This document shows positions 26,450 through 35,131 of a stretch of 64,000 bases of DNA, one piece after another (within the stretch, counting starts at the first letter, position 1; each line of letters begins with the position of its first letter). Position numbers and translations under genes: made by a program. The stretch comes from Paenibacillus dendritiformis (GTDB lineage Bacteria; Bacillota; Bacilli; Paenibacillales; Paenibacillaceae): contig NZ_LDIG01000274.1 in the NCBI RefSeq assembly GCF_015845845.1, forward strand, positions 1-64,000. Direction: 5' to 3'. Below the pieces are notes generated by a model. It ran no database searches and was not told where the DNA came from. It saw only the letters and a list, made by a program, of their open reading frames with translations.

Positions 26450-27418
26450 ATGGCCAGATGGCGTTCCCGCGGATTCCGAGCGACACGGTGGCGTCTGCCG
26501 CGCATCTCGATTCAAAAGCGCAGGCCTTCGGGATGGCGTCCCCGCAGAGTCTGGGGCGGAAGCCAGGGCAGCAAGGCCCCCCAAGGCCCCGCCTGGCAAG
26601 GGGGAAAGCCGTCCAAGCCGCGCCGCAAGCGCAAATATGTGTTCATTGCGCTCTTGATTATGACGCTCCTGACGATGCAGCTCTTCGTGTATGTAGATAA
26701 GCATGTGAAAGGGCCGCTCATGCATCTCGCCAAAATTCGGGTGAAGCAAATCGCGACGCAAGCGATTAACAGAGCGATTACCGATCAGGTAATGCGGGGC
26801 CGGGAGCTGGATAAGCTGATTGAATGGAAGACGGATTCACGCGGCAAAGTGACGAGCTTCGTCTTGAATTATAACGAACATATGCGTATAACGTCCGAGA
26901 CGGTCGATATCGTGCAGCGGACGCTGCAGCAGGTCAAGGAATTGAAGGAGCATATTCCGCTCGGGCAAGCGTTGGGAAGCCCGCTCATCGCCTCCTTCGG
27001 TCCAAGGGTCCCTTTCCGGATGGAACCGCAGGGCGCAGCTAAGGTCGAATTGAGCACACGGCCGATGGATGTGGGCATCAATATGGTGTTAGTGGAGGTT
27101 TATATCAAAGTCATTGAGGAAGTAGCCATTGTCATCCCGTTCGATCTGGAGCCAGAAGTGGTGGAGACGGAAATTCCGGTCTCGTATCTGCTCGTCGTCG
27201 GCGACGTGCCCATGTACTATTACGATGGCAAGGGGCAGCCCGTCGGGAATAACCGGGACAAAGCGCCCGCCCTCTCCTTGCCGGTCCTGCCGCCATCCGG
27301 CGCCGTCAACTCCACGGATAACGACAACCTTAGCGTGCCGGCTCAAACCGAGACGATTCCGCCGCCAGGCGAACCATCCAGCGAAACGGAGCCGCCGCTA
27401 TCTGCGGCACAGCCGTAA
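26450..27418 (+). CDS. yunB: Sporulation protein YunB
   Basis: 322 aa. The very basic N-terminal 62 residues (Arg/Lys/Gly/Pro-rich) precede one membrane span (FIALLIMTLLTMQLFVYV, about 65-82). The extracellular YunB domain that follows holds AINRAITDQV, PRVPFRMEPQG and VDVGINMVLVEVYIKV-like segments. In Bacillus it is a sigE-controlled mother-cell protein needed for normal spore formation. ATG with GGGGGAG upstream. The N-terminal basic extension is longer than in Bacillus YunB, and the C-terminal Pro/Ser/Thr tail also looks added. Next to lytH, as in Bacillus. Confidence 0.9.
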   Translation: MARWRSRGFRATRWRLPRISIQKRRPSGWRPRRVWGGSQGSKAPQGPAWQGGKPSKPRRKRKYVFIALLIMTLLTMQLFVYVDKHVKGPLMHLAKIRVKQIATQAINRAITDQVMRGRELDKLIEWKTDSRGKVTSFVLNYNEHMRITSETVDIVQRTLQQVKELKEHIPLGQALGSPLIASFGPRVPFRMEPQGAAKVELSTRPMDVGINMVLVEVYIKVIEEVAIVIPFDLEPEVVETEIPVSYLLVVGDVPMYYYDGKGQPVGNNRDKAPALSLPVLPPSGAVNSTDNDNLSVPAQTETIPPPGEPSSETEPPLSAAQP

Positions 27419-27427
27419 AGAAGCATG

Positions 27428-27462
27428 AAGAACCGAGGCAGCCTGCCTCGGTTCTTGCTTTT
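27428..27462 (+). terminator. yunB terminator
   Basis: 12-bp stem AAGAACCGAGGC/GCCTCGGTTCTT followed by GCTTTTGCTTT. Confidence 0.8.
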
Positions 27463-27670
27463 GCTTTGCAACGAGAGTGTGAGAGGAAGCGGCCGATTGC
27501 ATCGGCTTCTCCCTGTCGGTCAGGAAAAGGGCTTGAACATATAAAGCGGGCAAAAAGCAGTTCGAAAAAGCGGGTGTACAATATACAGTGCTAGAACATT
27601 CCACGGTTTGCATATACTTCCTGAATGAATGGGAGTGTGGTTATAAGGACTGAATAATAGGTCAGAGGCA

Positions 27671-27710
27671 TAAAAAAAGAAAAAAGCGATCCTGCAGCGG
27701 AATCGCTTTT
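27671..27710 (-). terminator. Terminator of the lytH gene
   Basis: AAAAGCGAT/ATCGCTTTT stem. On the minus strand it is followed by a long T-rich run (27671-27681). It lies 50 bp past the lytH stop. The stretch 27463-27670 holds no recognisable feature. Confidence 0.85.
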
Positions 27711-27760
27711 CTGAGGGGAAGCGCACGGCTCGTGCTATATATTATCAGCTAACTGCGAGC

Positions 27761-28912
27761 TTATCGGACAATGTTCGCGCCGCTGCCTTTCACATTGTTC
27801 TCCGGTACGGCAGCGGGAGCCTTCGGGGGAAGCGAAGAGGTGCGGCGCCGCTCCTTCAGCTTTCTCTTGTCGGCCAGCTCCCACTGGCGAAGGAGCGGAT
27901 ACGGATCGTAGGAATATTCCACCAGCCCGCGATCCCGGTAGATGCCGAAGTGGAGATGCGGCGGGAATTTGCCGGAGGTGCCGGGAGGCCCGTAGCCGGA
28001 GCTGCCGACCCAGCCGATCGTCTGTCCGGGGGTAACGATGTCGCCGATTTTTATGTTTTTGTGGTATCCGGACAAGTGGGCGTAGTAATGGTAATTGTTG
28101 TTGATGTCGCGGATGCCGATTCGCCAGCCGCCGTAGCGGTTCCAGCCCTTGATCTCGATGATGCCGTAGCAGGTGCTGCGCACGGGAACGCCGTAGCCGG
28201 CAAATATATCGGTTCCTTCGTGAATGCGGAACCCTCCGTAATGCCGCCCCATCCCCCAGGTGCTGCGGTAGGAATAATCGGCGGTCACGGGAAGCGGGAA
28301 AGCCGTGTCGAACAATTGAAGCCGATCGAAATGTTCATAGAGACGGGCGAACTGCTTCACGCGCTGCACGGCGCGCGGGTTGGCGTAATAATTCCACAGG
28401 CCGGTGCCGAAATCGTCATCGCTCAAGCCGTAGGAGCCGACAATGGCGGCTACGCTGTACAGCAAGTCGGTATCATTGTTCATATCGGCCCGTCCGTCTC
28501 CGGAGGCGTCCCGGCCCATCCCCTTGAACATCGAGATGGAGACCGGATTCTGATCTTCCCAATCCGGATTCATCATGCCGACCCACTTCGGAGGCTCGAT
28601 AAATACGCCGGTCAACCGCTCCGGATGCTGCCGCTGCTTCGGCTTGGCTTTCGTCAATGTCCGTTCGTATTGATCGATGGCCGCAAGCCGGTACCAGGGA
28701 ATGCCGGTCAACGTTCCCATCTTTTCGTATAAATCACGCCGTTCCCGCCATATATTCGCCGTGTCGGTCTTCGGCGACGTCGAGACGGATTCGGGGACTG
28801 AAGACGCGAGCGAATGGAGTATATCTTTGTTGCCTGCCGACGAGGCGTCCAAGGTGGGGCAGATGACGGCCCATAGCGCCAAGCCGGCCCACAATATGGC
28901 AGCTTGCTTCAT
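27761..28912 (-). CDS. lytH: M23 peptidase, LytH-type sporulation cell-wall hydrolase
   Basis: 383 aa. A signal-like N-terminus (AAILWAGLALWAVIC) is followed by a helical N-terminal region (about 50-200). The M23 LytM domain has zinc ligands in FRIHEGTDIFA (HxxxD) and HLHFG. In Bacillus LytH trims the L-Ala side chains needed for mature spore cortex. ATG with AAGGAGGGAA. The gene lies between yunB and lipA, the same order as the Bacillus yunB-lytH-lipA region, but it is transcribed against both. Specific enzyme activity is inferred from family and synteny. Confidence 0.85.
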   Translation of the reverse strand: MKQAAILWAGLALWAVICPTLDASSAGNKDILHSLASSVPESVSTSPKTDTANIWRERRDLYEKMGTLTGIPWYRLAAIDQYERTLTKAKPKQRQHPERLTGVFIEPPKWVGMMNPDWEDQNPVSISMFKGMGRDASGDGRADMNNDTDLLYSVAAIVGSYGLSDDDFGTGLWNYYANPRAVQRVKQFARLYEHFDRLQLFDTAFPLPVTADYSYRSTWGMGRHYGGFRIHEGTDIFAGYGVPVRSTCYGIIEIKGWNRYGGWRIGIRDINNNYHYYAHLSGYHKNIKIGDIVTPGQTIGWVGSSGYGPPGTSGKFPPHLHFGIYRDRGLVEYSYDPYPLLRQWELADKRKLKERRRTSSLPPKAPAAVPENNVKGSGANIVR

Positions 28913-29024
28913 TCGTAAATTCCCTCCTTATGCCTGTCCGAAATGCAGATGTAATGTTAGAATGTGCACGAACGGGCTTTTTATCCGAACCTGGGACATG
29001 CAGGTATGGAATTTGGAGGGCTCA

Positions 29025-29033
29025 TGGTATAAT
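29025..29033 (+). promoter_or_regulatory. Extended -10 promoter for lipA
   Basis: TGG-TATAAT, an extended -10, 49 bp before the lipA ATG. The -35 region is weak, as expected for this promoter type. Confidence 0.6.
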
Positions 29034-29082
29034 ACTAAATTGAGGTCACGTAAAGCGAACGGAGAAAGAAGGTAATGACTCG

Positions 29083-29979
29083 ATGAAAACGAAAGAGCAG
29101 AAACCAGACTGGATACGCATCAAACTGACCACAGGAGAAAATTATTCCGAAATCAAAGATATGATGCGCTCAAAAACGCTTCATACCGTATGCGAGGAAG
29201 CGCGGTGTCCGAACATTTACGAATGCTGGGCCAACCGCACCGCGACATTTATGATTCTGGGTGATATCTGTACACGTGCTTGCCGCTTCTGTGCGGTTAA
29301 TACCGGCATGCCGACCGAGCTGGATCTGCAGGAGCCGGAACGTGTTGCGGAAGCGGCCGAGCGCATGGGCTTGCGCCATTGCGTCGTTACTTCCGTAGCG
29401 AGGGATGATCTGAACGACGGAGGGGCCTCCATCTTTGCGGAGACGATTCGAGCGATTCGCCGGCGCATGCCATTTTGCAGTGTAGAAGTGCTTATTCCCG
29501 ATTTTATGGGGAATTGGGACGCGCTGCGCGTCGTGATGGACGCGAAGCCGGATATTTTGAACCACAATATCGAGACGGTAGAGCGGATGTCCGACCGGGT
29601 GCGGGCCAAGGCGAAATATTCCCGTTCCCTGGAGCTGCTGCGGCGGGCGAAGGAGATGCAGCCGGGGATTCCGACCAAGTCGAGCATTATGCTCGGCGTT
29701 GGCGAGGAATGGGACGAAATTTTGCAGGCCATGGATGACTTGCGGGCGGTAGATTGCGATATTTTGACGTTGGGACAATATTTGCAGCCGTCGCCGAAGC
29801 ATTTGGATGTCGCCAAATACTATCATCCGGATCAATTCGCCGAGCTGAAGCAAGAGGGGATGAAGCGGGGTTTCAGCCATGTCGAGTCAGGACCGCTCGT
29901 TCGCAGCTCGTATCATGCGCATGAACAAGTGAAATCGGCCCATCAGGCCATGTCCACGTCGCAAGCGACCGGCAGCTAA
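29083..29979 (+). CDS. lipA: Lipoyl synthase
   Basis: 298 aa radical-SAM enzyme that inserts two sulfurs into protein-bound octanoyl groups. The auxiliary cluster cysteines C37, C42 and C48 lie in [12 protein letters not shown], and the radical-SAM cluster cysteines C63, C67 and C70 in CTRACRFC. The C-terminal RSSYHA Ser motif is present. ATG at 29083 with AAGAAGG upstream. It supplies lipoate for 2-oxoacid dehydrogenases and the glycine-cleavage system. Followed 70 bp later by a yutD-like gene, as in Bacillus. Confidence 0.97.
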   Translation: MKTKEQKPDWIRIKLTTGENYSEIKDMMRSKTLHTVCEEARCPNIYECWANRTATFMILGDICTRACRFCAVNTGMPTELDLQEPERVAEAAERMGLRHCVVTSVARDDLNDGGASIFAETIRAIRRRMPFCSVEVLIPDFMGNWDALRVVMDAKPDILNHNIETVERMSDRVRAKAKYSRSLELLRRAKEMQPGIPTKSSIMLGVGEEWDEILQAMDDLRAVDCDILTLGQYLQPSPKHLDVAKYYHPDQFAELKQEGMKRGFSHVESGPLVRSSYHAHEQVKSAHQAMSTSQATGS

Positions 29980-30048
29980 CAAGTTAGTTGCGTAAGCAGG
30001 TCATGGCTCTGACGCAATCCGGGGTTACGGGAAGGAGGAATAACGGGC

Positions 30049-30618
30049 ATGTTCCATATTAGCGGCCAGACATATGAATTGATTCAGGAGCATAAGAACG
30101 CGTGGAATCCGGAGGCATTTCGCGACCGGTACAGCGAAGTGCTGGAACGGTATGATTATATCGTAGGCGACTGGGGATACAATCAGCTGCGGCTGAAAGG
30201 CTTCTTCCGGGATAATCATCCGAAGTCGACGAAGGACACGAATTCTTCCGGCATTGTAGATTATATTAACGAATACTGCAATTTCGGATGCGCTTATTTC
30301 ATCGTGGAGAAGCTGAGCAGCAAAGATCCGCGCCACCGCCAGTCCGTGGAGAATGGGGATGGAGAGGAGACGCAGCAAGGGGCCGCACCGGATAATAGGG
30401 AGGATGCCGCGACGAAGCATGGCATCTCGCTTCAGCCGAAAGTCCCGACCCCGGAATCCGATGCCGAGCCTCAGGCGAAGCCGGCGATGCAGGAGCGCAA
30501 GCCGCGTCCGCGCCATCGCCACAAGAACCGGGGCCATCATTCCAATGAAGCCAAGCGATCGGATATCGCGAAGGTATCCGCGAAAGAGCCGCGTCCCCCG
30601 AAGGACAACCGATCCTGA
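30049..30618 (+). CDS. yutD: YutD family protein with basic C-terminal extension
   Basis: 189 aa. Residues 1-95 match the YutD/DUF1027 family (ERYDYIVGDWGYNQLRLKGFF and GIVDYINEYCNFGCAYFIVEK). Bacillus YutD is only about 100 aa; here a further ~90 residues are disordered, Pro/Gln-rich and end in an Arg/His/Lys tract (KPRPRHRHKNRGHH). The function is unknown. ATG with GGAAGGAGG upstream. Gene order lipA-yutD agrees with Bacillus. The basic tail may bind nucleic acid (inference). Confidence 0.85.
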   Translation: MFHISGQTYELIQEHKNAWNPEAFRDRYSEVLERYDYIVGDWGYNQLRLKGFFRDNHPKSTKDTNSSGIVDYINEYCNFGCAYFIVEKLSSKDPRHRQSVENGDGEETQQGAAPDNREDAATKHGISLQPKVPTPESDAEPQAKPAMQERKPRPRHRHKNRGHHSNEAKRSDIAKVSAKEPRPPKDNRS

Positions 30619-30633
30619 TCGCGCATAAACACG

Positions 30634-30679
30634 AACACCTCCCTTATCGCAGGTTGCGAAGCGGGAGGTGTTGTTTTTT
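30634..30679 (+). terminator. Terminator of lipA-yutD
   Basis: Perfect 10-bp stem AACACCTCCC/GGGAGGTGTT with a T run (30674-30679). It may also act on the convergent nadK gene. Confidence 0.85.
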
Positions 30680-30686
30680 GGGCTGT

Positions 30687-31523
30687 CTAATTCGTCGGGT
30701 AGCAGCCGTTCTCATCGTATCCGAGGAAGGCTTCACGGACGCGCTTCCAGAAGGGGAACGGCCGATAGCGCACGAAGGTGACGCGCTGATCCGCCACCCG
30801 GCAGCGAATCGAGCGCAGATGAGACAGCCGGATATTGATATGATCGATAGACAACAGCAGGTTCTGCCCTTGCCGCGGCCGGATATCGAAATGGTGATGC
30901 TTCGGCAGTATCAAGGATGAGCCGAGTGTCCGGTATACCCGGTTGTTAATCGATGCGATCTCAGCCAGTTGGATGGACGGGATGGAAGGGTGAACCATCG
31001 CCCCGCCCAAGCTCTTATTGTAGGCGGTGCTCCCCGACGGCGTCGATACGCAGATTCCGTCTCCGCGGAACATTTCAAATAATTCATCATTGATGTCGAT
31101 CTGAGCGACCAATGTATTGTCCGTGCATTTCAGCGTAAATTCATTTAAGGCGATATAAGTCTTCTTCCCCGTGTCCTCCCTGTCAAGCTCAAGCTCGATG
31201 AGCGGGTATCTGACGATCCGGGGGTTGATCTGATCCTTGGAACGGTTCTCCGCCATCATGTGGACGAGCAGTTCGATCTCATCCGGCTTCCAGTCGGCAT
31301 AAAAGCCAAGATGCCCCGTATGAATCCCGACGAAGGCGGTATGGTCGATCCGGTCGATATAGCGGTGAAAGGCTTGCAGCATCGTGCCGTCCCCGCCGAT
31401 GGACAGAACGATCTCCGGTTCTTCGTCATCTCGTGCCAGTCCACGCGCCTCAGCCAAACGATGAAACGTCTCCGTCAAAGAGACGGACAATTCGTCTCCC
31501 CGGTTCAATACTGCATATTTCAA
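30687..31523 (-). CDS. nadK: NAD kinase
   Basis: 278 aa. It phosphorylates NAD to NADP. The signature GGDGTMLQAFH (about residue 43) and the substrate NE motif in ALNEFTLK are present, plus the Gly-rich DGICVSTPSGSTAYN segment that completes the active site. ATG start at 31523. It stands alone, divergent in function from its neighbour ylbJ, about 100 bp downstream of that gene on the same strand. Bacillus has two NAD kinases; which one this equals cannot be told by eye. Confidence 0.94.
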   Translation of the reverse strand: MKYAVLNRGDELSVSLTETFHRLAEARGLARDDEEPEIVLSIGGDGTMLQAFHRYIDRIDHTAFVGIHTGHLGFYADWKPDEIELLVHMMAENRSKDQINPRIVRYPLIELELDREDTGKKTYIALNEFTLKCTDNTLVAQIDINDELFEMFRGDGICVSTPSGSTAYNKSLGGAMVHPSIPSIQLAEIASINNRVYRTLGSSLILPKHHHFDIRPRQGQNLLLSIDHINIRLSHLRSIRCRVADQRVTFVRYRPFPFWKRVREAFLGYDENGCYPTN

Positions 31524-31629
31524 GGCGTTGACTCCTTTGTCGAACGGTATTGTTGGAACATATCAACTCCATCTTATACGTTCCGCGGCCGGATTACAAT
31601 CGTGTTTTCGACAAGAATCCCTCTATCCG

Positions 31630-32868
31630 CTATCTCCGCGCCCTCTGCCAGGCAACGCAGAGGAGGGAGGCGGCAAAGAGCAGGCAGCATACCGCCAGCA
31701 GCGTCCACAAGCCGCCGCGCAAAGCTTGCCACGCGGTCTCCCAAGGGGCATAGGCTTCGGTCCACATCTGCGAGGGGAGCCAGATTGCCGCTTCCGCGCC
31801 GTACGGCGCCAGCACCGGGAAGAGGAAATAGGCCGCCGCCGCTGCCAACAGGCTGTGGAGCACCCGAGCTGCAAGAAAAGGCAGGTACCGCATATCGCAT
31901 TCATTCATGATGCTCGCGATCTGAGCGTGAACGGACAGTCCTGCCCAGGACAAGATCCAGGCTGCCGCCGCCACCTGCGAGCGAAGTCCGGCCGCATCGG
32001 CCGCCCCGGCTCCTTTGGCGCCAAGGGTGACCTCGAACAAGCCGCCGGAGAAGGCCGGCGCAAGCGAAGGAGACAAGTGGAACATCGCCAGGGCCGACTG
32101 AAGCAGGCTGTCAATGATATTCATGACGCCGATGCAGGCGAGCATTTCCATCAAGACGGAGAAAAAGACGACGAGCCCGCCGACCACGGTCATCAACCGG
32201 AGCGAGGAGCCGATCGCATCCCGCAGCAGCGTGCCGAGCGAGCGCCCGTCCTGCCGTCTCGCCTGATGCATCGCCTGGAACGCGCGCCGGAACAAGGAGC
32301 CTTCGAACTCTCGGATGGCGCTTGGCGAAGGGGTCATCGGCGATGCGGACGCATGGTAACGCATTATGATGCCGATAATCAATCCGGCGCCATAATGGGC
32401 GACCGCGAGGATGAGGGCGAGACTGGCATTGCCGAAAAAGCCTACGGCTACGGCGCCGATCAGGAATATCGGGTCGGAGGTGGAGGTGAAGGCGATAAGC
32501 CGCTCTCCCTCCTCGCGGGTAACGAGCCGGTCCGCCCGCAGCCTCGTCGTCAGCTTCGCCCCGACAGGGTAGCCGGACGCATAGCCCATGGCGACGACGA
32601 AGCCGCCGATGCCCGGGACGCGGAACAGCGGACGCATGACCGGATCGAGCAGCGCGCCGATAAAATGCACGATGCCGAAGCCGAGCAGCGCTTCAGAAAT
32701 GATGAAAAAAGGGAGCAGGGAAGGGAACAGGACGTCCCACCATATCGCTAGCCCGCGCACCGCCGAGCTGAGAGCGGCAGACGGGTAAATGGCCATCAGG
32801 GCCGCAAAAGCGCTCAATACTCCCGCGATAACGAGCATGAGAAGGGTGCGGCTTGTCCTGCGGTTCAT
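31630..32868 (-). CDS. ylbJ: Sporulation integral membrane protein YlbJ
   Basis: 412 aa, very hydrophobic, about eight to ten membrane spans with a nucleoside-recognition (Gate) style core: LFPSLLPFFIISEALLGFG, MGYASGYPVGAKLTTRL and TSDPIFLIGAVAVGFF. YlbJ is a mother-cell protein required for heat-resistant spores. The ATG at 32868 is preferred since GGAGAG sits 9 bp upstream; a GTG three codons earlier overlaps the site. A charged loop with RRQDG lies between the two membrane halves. Confidence 0.88.
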   Translation of the reverse strand: MNRRTSRTLLMLVIAGVLSAFAALMAIYPSAALSSAVRGLAIWWDVLFPSLLPFFIISEALLGFGIVHFIGALLDPVMRPLFRVPGIGGFVVAMGYASGYPVGAKLTTRLRADRLVTREEGERLIAFTSTSDPIFLIGAVAVGFFGNASLALILAVAHYGAGLIIGIIMRYHASASPMTPSPSAIREFEGSLFRRAFQAMHQARRQDGRSLGTLLRDAIGSSLRLMTVVGGLVVFFSVLMEMLACIGVMNIIDSLLQSALAMFHLSPSLAPAFSGGLFEVTLGAKGAGAADAAGLRSQVAAAAWILSWAGLSVHAQIASIMNECDMRYLPFLAARVLHSLLAAAAAYFLFPVLAPYGAEAAIWLPSQMWTEAYAPWETAWQALRGGLWTLLAVCCLLFAASLLCVAWQRARR

Positions 32869-33003
32869 ACAAAGCACTCTCCTTTCCTGTCACGCCGTTG
32901 AGCACTCCATACTTTCAAGTTTATGAGAGGAAAGGGACAATCATGACAGGCGTGAAGCCGCGCCATGCCTTCGTTTCGCAATATTTCTGTAATCAAAATG
33001 TAA

Positions 33004-33017
33004 AGAAAACGCTTGCA
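33004..33017 (+). promoter_or_regulatory. Possible cre (CcpA) site
   Basis: AGAAAACGCTTGCA matches the cre consensus TGWAARCGYTWNCW at all positions but the first. It lies about 80 bp before the small gene at 33098. Confidence 0.4.
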
Positions 33018-33026
33018 TGTTTTCGT

Positions 33027-33054
33027 ATTATTTTGAAAATAATTATGATAAAAT
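33027..33054 (+). promoter_or_regulatory. AT palindrome and -10 box before the 30-aa gene
   Basis: Perfect palindrome ATTATTTT-G-AAAATAAT (33027-33043) next to TAAAAT (33049-33054). A repressor bound here would block the promoter. The pattern is loosely like Fur-family boxes, but no consensus is matched exactly. Confidence 0.45.
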
Positions 33055-33097
33055 ACAAGTATAGAGAGATGGAACGCGTTCGTTAGGGGTGATACGG

Positions 33098-33190
33098 ATG
33101 AGCATTATTGCTGGCATCCTGGTTTGCGCTTTCGTCTACGTCATTCGAGAGTCGTTGATGGGACCACCGGAAGAAGATTGGGAAAGTTAA
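33098..33190 (+). CDS. Small membrane protein, 30 aa
   Basis: Translates as MSIIAGILVCAFVYVIRES then LMGPPEEDWES: one membrane span and a short acidic tail. ATG with AGGGGTGAT 6 bp upstream, a -10 box and palindrome before it, and a clean terminator 15 bp after the stop. This complete transcription unit argues for a real gene despite its size. No family is recognised. Confidence 0.7.
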   Translation: MSIIAGILVCAFVYVIRESLMGPPEEDWES

Positions 33191-33204
33191 TCATTTTACG
33201 CAAG

Positions 33205-33228
33205 CGCTGAAGGTTTCAGCGTTTTTTT
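33205..33228 (+). terminator. Terminator of the 30-aa gene
   Basis: CGCTGAA-GGT-TTCAGCG followed by seven T residues. Confidence 0.9.
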
Positions 33229-33266
33229 GTTTTTTACCGGAACGTGAAGCATCACATTGAAAAGGC

Positions 33267-33293
33267 CCCCTTTTTATAATAAAGTGGGGGGGA
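33267..33293. other. C5/G5 hairpin with internal TATAAT
   Basis: CCCCC and GGGGG arms flank an AT-rich centre that includes TATAAT (about 33275). It is either a promoter embedded in a hairpin for the globin gene or a structured leader. The -35 region is poor. Confidence 0.35.
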
Positions 33294-33382
33294 GCAAGCA
33301 ACTACTCAAATTAACCGGAGGCCGGACTTGCAGCGCCGCGTGACAGATGCTGCGGCTGGCCCCGTAAGACAGGAGCTGTGCT

Positions 33383-33787
33383 ATGGAACGAATGCAACGC
33401 TACAGTACAATTTATGATGCGATTGGCGGAGCGGACTCGATTCGCCGCATCGTGGAAACCTTTTATCCCAAAGTCCAGGCTCACCCGCTGCTGGGTCCTT
33501 TGTTTCCCGAAGATATTTTCCCGGTTATGGAAAAGCAGTTCATGTTTTTGTCGCAGTTCTTCGGCGGACCCTCTTTATATTCCGATGCTTACGGCCATCC
33601 GATGATGCGGGCGCGGCATTTGCCGTTCCCGGTGACGCCTGCCCGGGCCGAAGCGTGGCTCGGCTGCATGCGCGAAGCGCTGACGGAGATCGGATTGGAG
33701 CCGGAGCTTCGGGAGATGGTGATGACCCGGCTCTCCGGCCCGGCGCATCACTTCGTGAATACGCCGGATGAAGAGGAACAAACGTAG
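33383..33787 (+). CDS. yjbI: Group II truncated haemoglobin (YjbI-like)
   Basis: 134 aa 2-on-2 globin. Group II features are Tyr B10 (Y28 in ETFYPKV), proximal His F8 (H79 in RARHLPF) and Trp G8 (W92 in AEAWLGCM), with the GGP-x-LY segment before the E-F loop. Such globins bind O2 or peroxide. Bacillus YjbI sits next to yjbH (spxH), which is not seen here. ATG with AGGAG upstream. Monocistronic or joined with the next gene 65 bp away. Confidence 0.92.
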   Translation: MERMQRYSTIYDAIGGADSIRRIVETFYPKVQAHPLLGPLFPEDIFPVMEKQFMFLSQFFGGPSLYSDAYGHPMMRARHLPFPVTPARAEAWLGCMREALTEIGLEPELREMVMTRLSGPAHHFVNTPDEEEQT

Positions 33788-33851
33788 CGTCTTGCCGAAC
33801 CGGCAGGCGCGGCATCCCAGACAGAGAAAGAACGCGTAAGGAGAGGAGATT

Positions 33852-34565
33852 TTGGCAGAGATAGAACCGCTGTTTACAAGTAGAATGGAATGTCCGTTTT
33901 GCGCGGAATCATTCGAGATCTCGCGTGTACGTTCACGCTTCAAAAAGCCTTCCCAGATCGACAGTGATTTTTGTCCCCATTATGCGGAGGACCGGCTGAA
34001 TCCGGATTATTATGTCGTCCGGGTATGTCCGAACTGCGGCTGCGCATCGACCGAGAACTCGATCAAGAACTGGAATCAGGCCCAGCGCCAGGCGTTCCGG
34101 GAGCGTGTCGCTTCCCAATGGACGCGCAAAGAGTACGGAGGCGAACGGACGTGGGAGCAGGCAATGGAGACGTACCAGTTGGCCTTGCTGACGGCGCAGA
34201 CCATCGGCGAGCACAAGCGCGTCGTAGCCGGCCTGCTGCACCATATCGCCTGGCTGTTCCGCTACCGCGGGATGGCGGCGGAGGAGCAGCGCTATTTGCG
34301 CTTCGCGCTGGAGGCTTATATATCGGTGTATGAGTATGAATGGCAGGATCAGAACGATGCGCGGCTCATGTATATGATAGGCGAGCTGCACCGCCGGCTT
34401 GGCGAGTATAATGAAGCGGGCAAATACTTCACTCGCATCATCCAGGACAAGCGGATTATGGATGCGGCAATGATTCGGGCCGCGCGCGAACAGTGGCAGC
34501 AGATGCGCGAGGAGATGCAGGAAGCAGCGGAAGGGAAGGAACACCCGGAGAGCACGCCGATCTGA
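33852..34565 (+). CDS. DUF2225 zinc-binding protein
   Basis: 237 aa. The N-terminal half holds paired cysteine motifs: CPFCAESF (about residue 14) and VCPNCGCAS (about 60), likely binding zinc. Helical TPR-like repeats follow (about 95-215: LLTAQTIGEHKRVVAGLLHHIAWLFRYRG and similar). The C-terminus is charged. TTG start at 33852 with GAGAGGAG upstream; no ATG or GTG fits. The family is widespread in Bacillales but has no known role. Adjacent to the globin gene. Confidence 0.82.
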   Translation: MAEIEPLFTSRMECPFCAESFEISRVRSRFKKPSQIDSDFCPHYAEDRLNPDYYVVRVCPNCGCASTENSIKNWNQAQRQAFRERVASQWTRKEYGGERTWEQAMETYQLALLTAQTIGEHKRVVAGLLHHIAWLFRYRGMAAEEQRYLRFALEAYISVYEYEWQDQNDARLMYMIGELHRRLGEYNEAGKYFTRIIQDKRIMDAAMIRAAREQWQQMREEMQEAAEGKEHPESTPI

Positions 34566-34586
34566 CGGAGGACGGAGAAACGGGAG

Positions 34587-34817
34587 CTAGCGAATCTTCC
34601 GATCCGCCAGCAAATAGTCGCGATCGGCATCGAGGACGACGAACTGGTTATGGCAGCAGGGCATGACGAGCAGCCGTTTTTTCCCGTCGCGAATGTCGGG
34701 CAGCTCCTTCGGCTTGAGTGATACAAGCACATTGTCCGCATGGCAAAAAGGGCACTCCGGAATATACATATCTCCCATAATGATGTCATAAGGAACCGTA
34801 TTCTCGAACGGTATCAT
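34587..34817 (-). CDS. Small CxxC protein, uncharacterised
   Basis: 76 aa with cysteines in CPFC (about 22-25) and CCHNQF (about 54-55), suggesting a zinc ribbon. A strand-rich C-terminus (FVVLDADRDYLLADRK) follows. ATG overlaps the stop of the upstream yycC (ATGA), so both come from one transcript. GGGGAGCG precedes the start. No family name is assigned. Confidence 0.75.
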   Translation of the reverse strand: MIPFENTVPYDIIMGDMYIPECPFCHADNVLVSLKPKELPDIRDGKKRLLVMPCCHNQFVVLDADRDYLLADRKIR

Positions 34818-35002
34818 TGCGAACGCTCCCCATCGGAATCGGCCGCCGGTTCGGCCGGTTCCTTCTCCGCTTCGGCGGCCGCCAGTTCGGCCAGCTTCTT
34901 CATCAGAATAGGCTGCGGCATATGCATGAGCTGTTCAATGGGAACGCCCAGCGCCTGGGACAGCTTGACGGCGGTATCCGCAGATATTGGCAAAGGTCTC
35001 AT
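34814..35002 (-). CDS. yycC: YycC-like small protein
   Basis: 62 aa. Its first 40 residues (MRPLPISADTAVKLSQALG, then VPIEQLMHMPQPILMKKLAEL) correspond closely to Bacillus YycC, followed by an Ala/Glu/Pro-rich tail. It looks like a small HTH-like helical bundle, but no function is known. Translationally coupled to the CxxC protein gene. Confidence 0.85.
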   Translation of the reverse strand: MRPLPISADTAVKLSQALGVPIEQLMHMPQPILMKKLAELAAAEAEKEPAEPAADSDGERSQ

Positions 35003-35131
35003 AAGTCGCCATCCTTTCTATGCGGGTTGCTTAATTTTTTGATATAGTTTAGTTATACACGCTCAACATGCAAAACTCAAATTGTTGCATTTATTTTTTT
35101 ATTCCAAGAAAAGAAAGGTGTGTCCGCAATT

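Noticed and set aside
32943-33086. 47-codon frame MTGVKPRHAF... with a fair ribosome site
   Set aside because: Its second half is the AT-rich promoter and palindrome of the next gene, and the codon pattern is not gene-like. Left as possible but unsupported.
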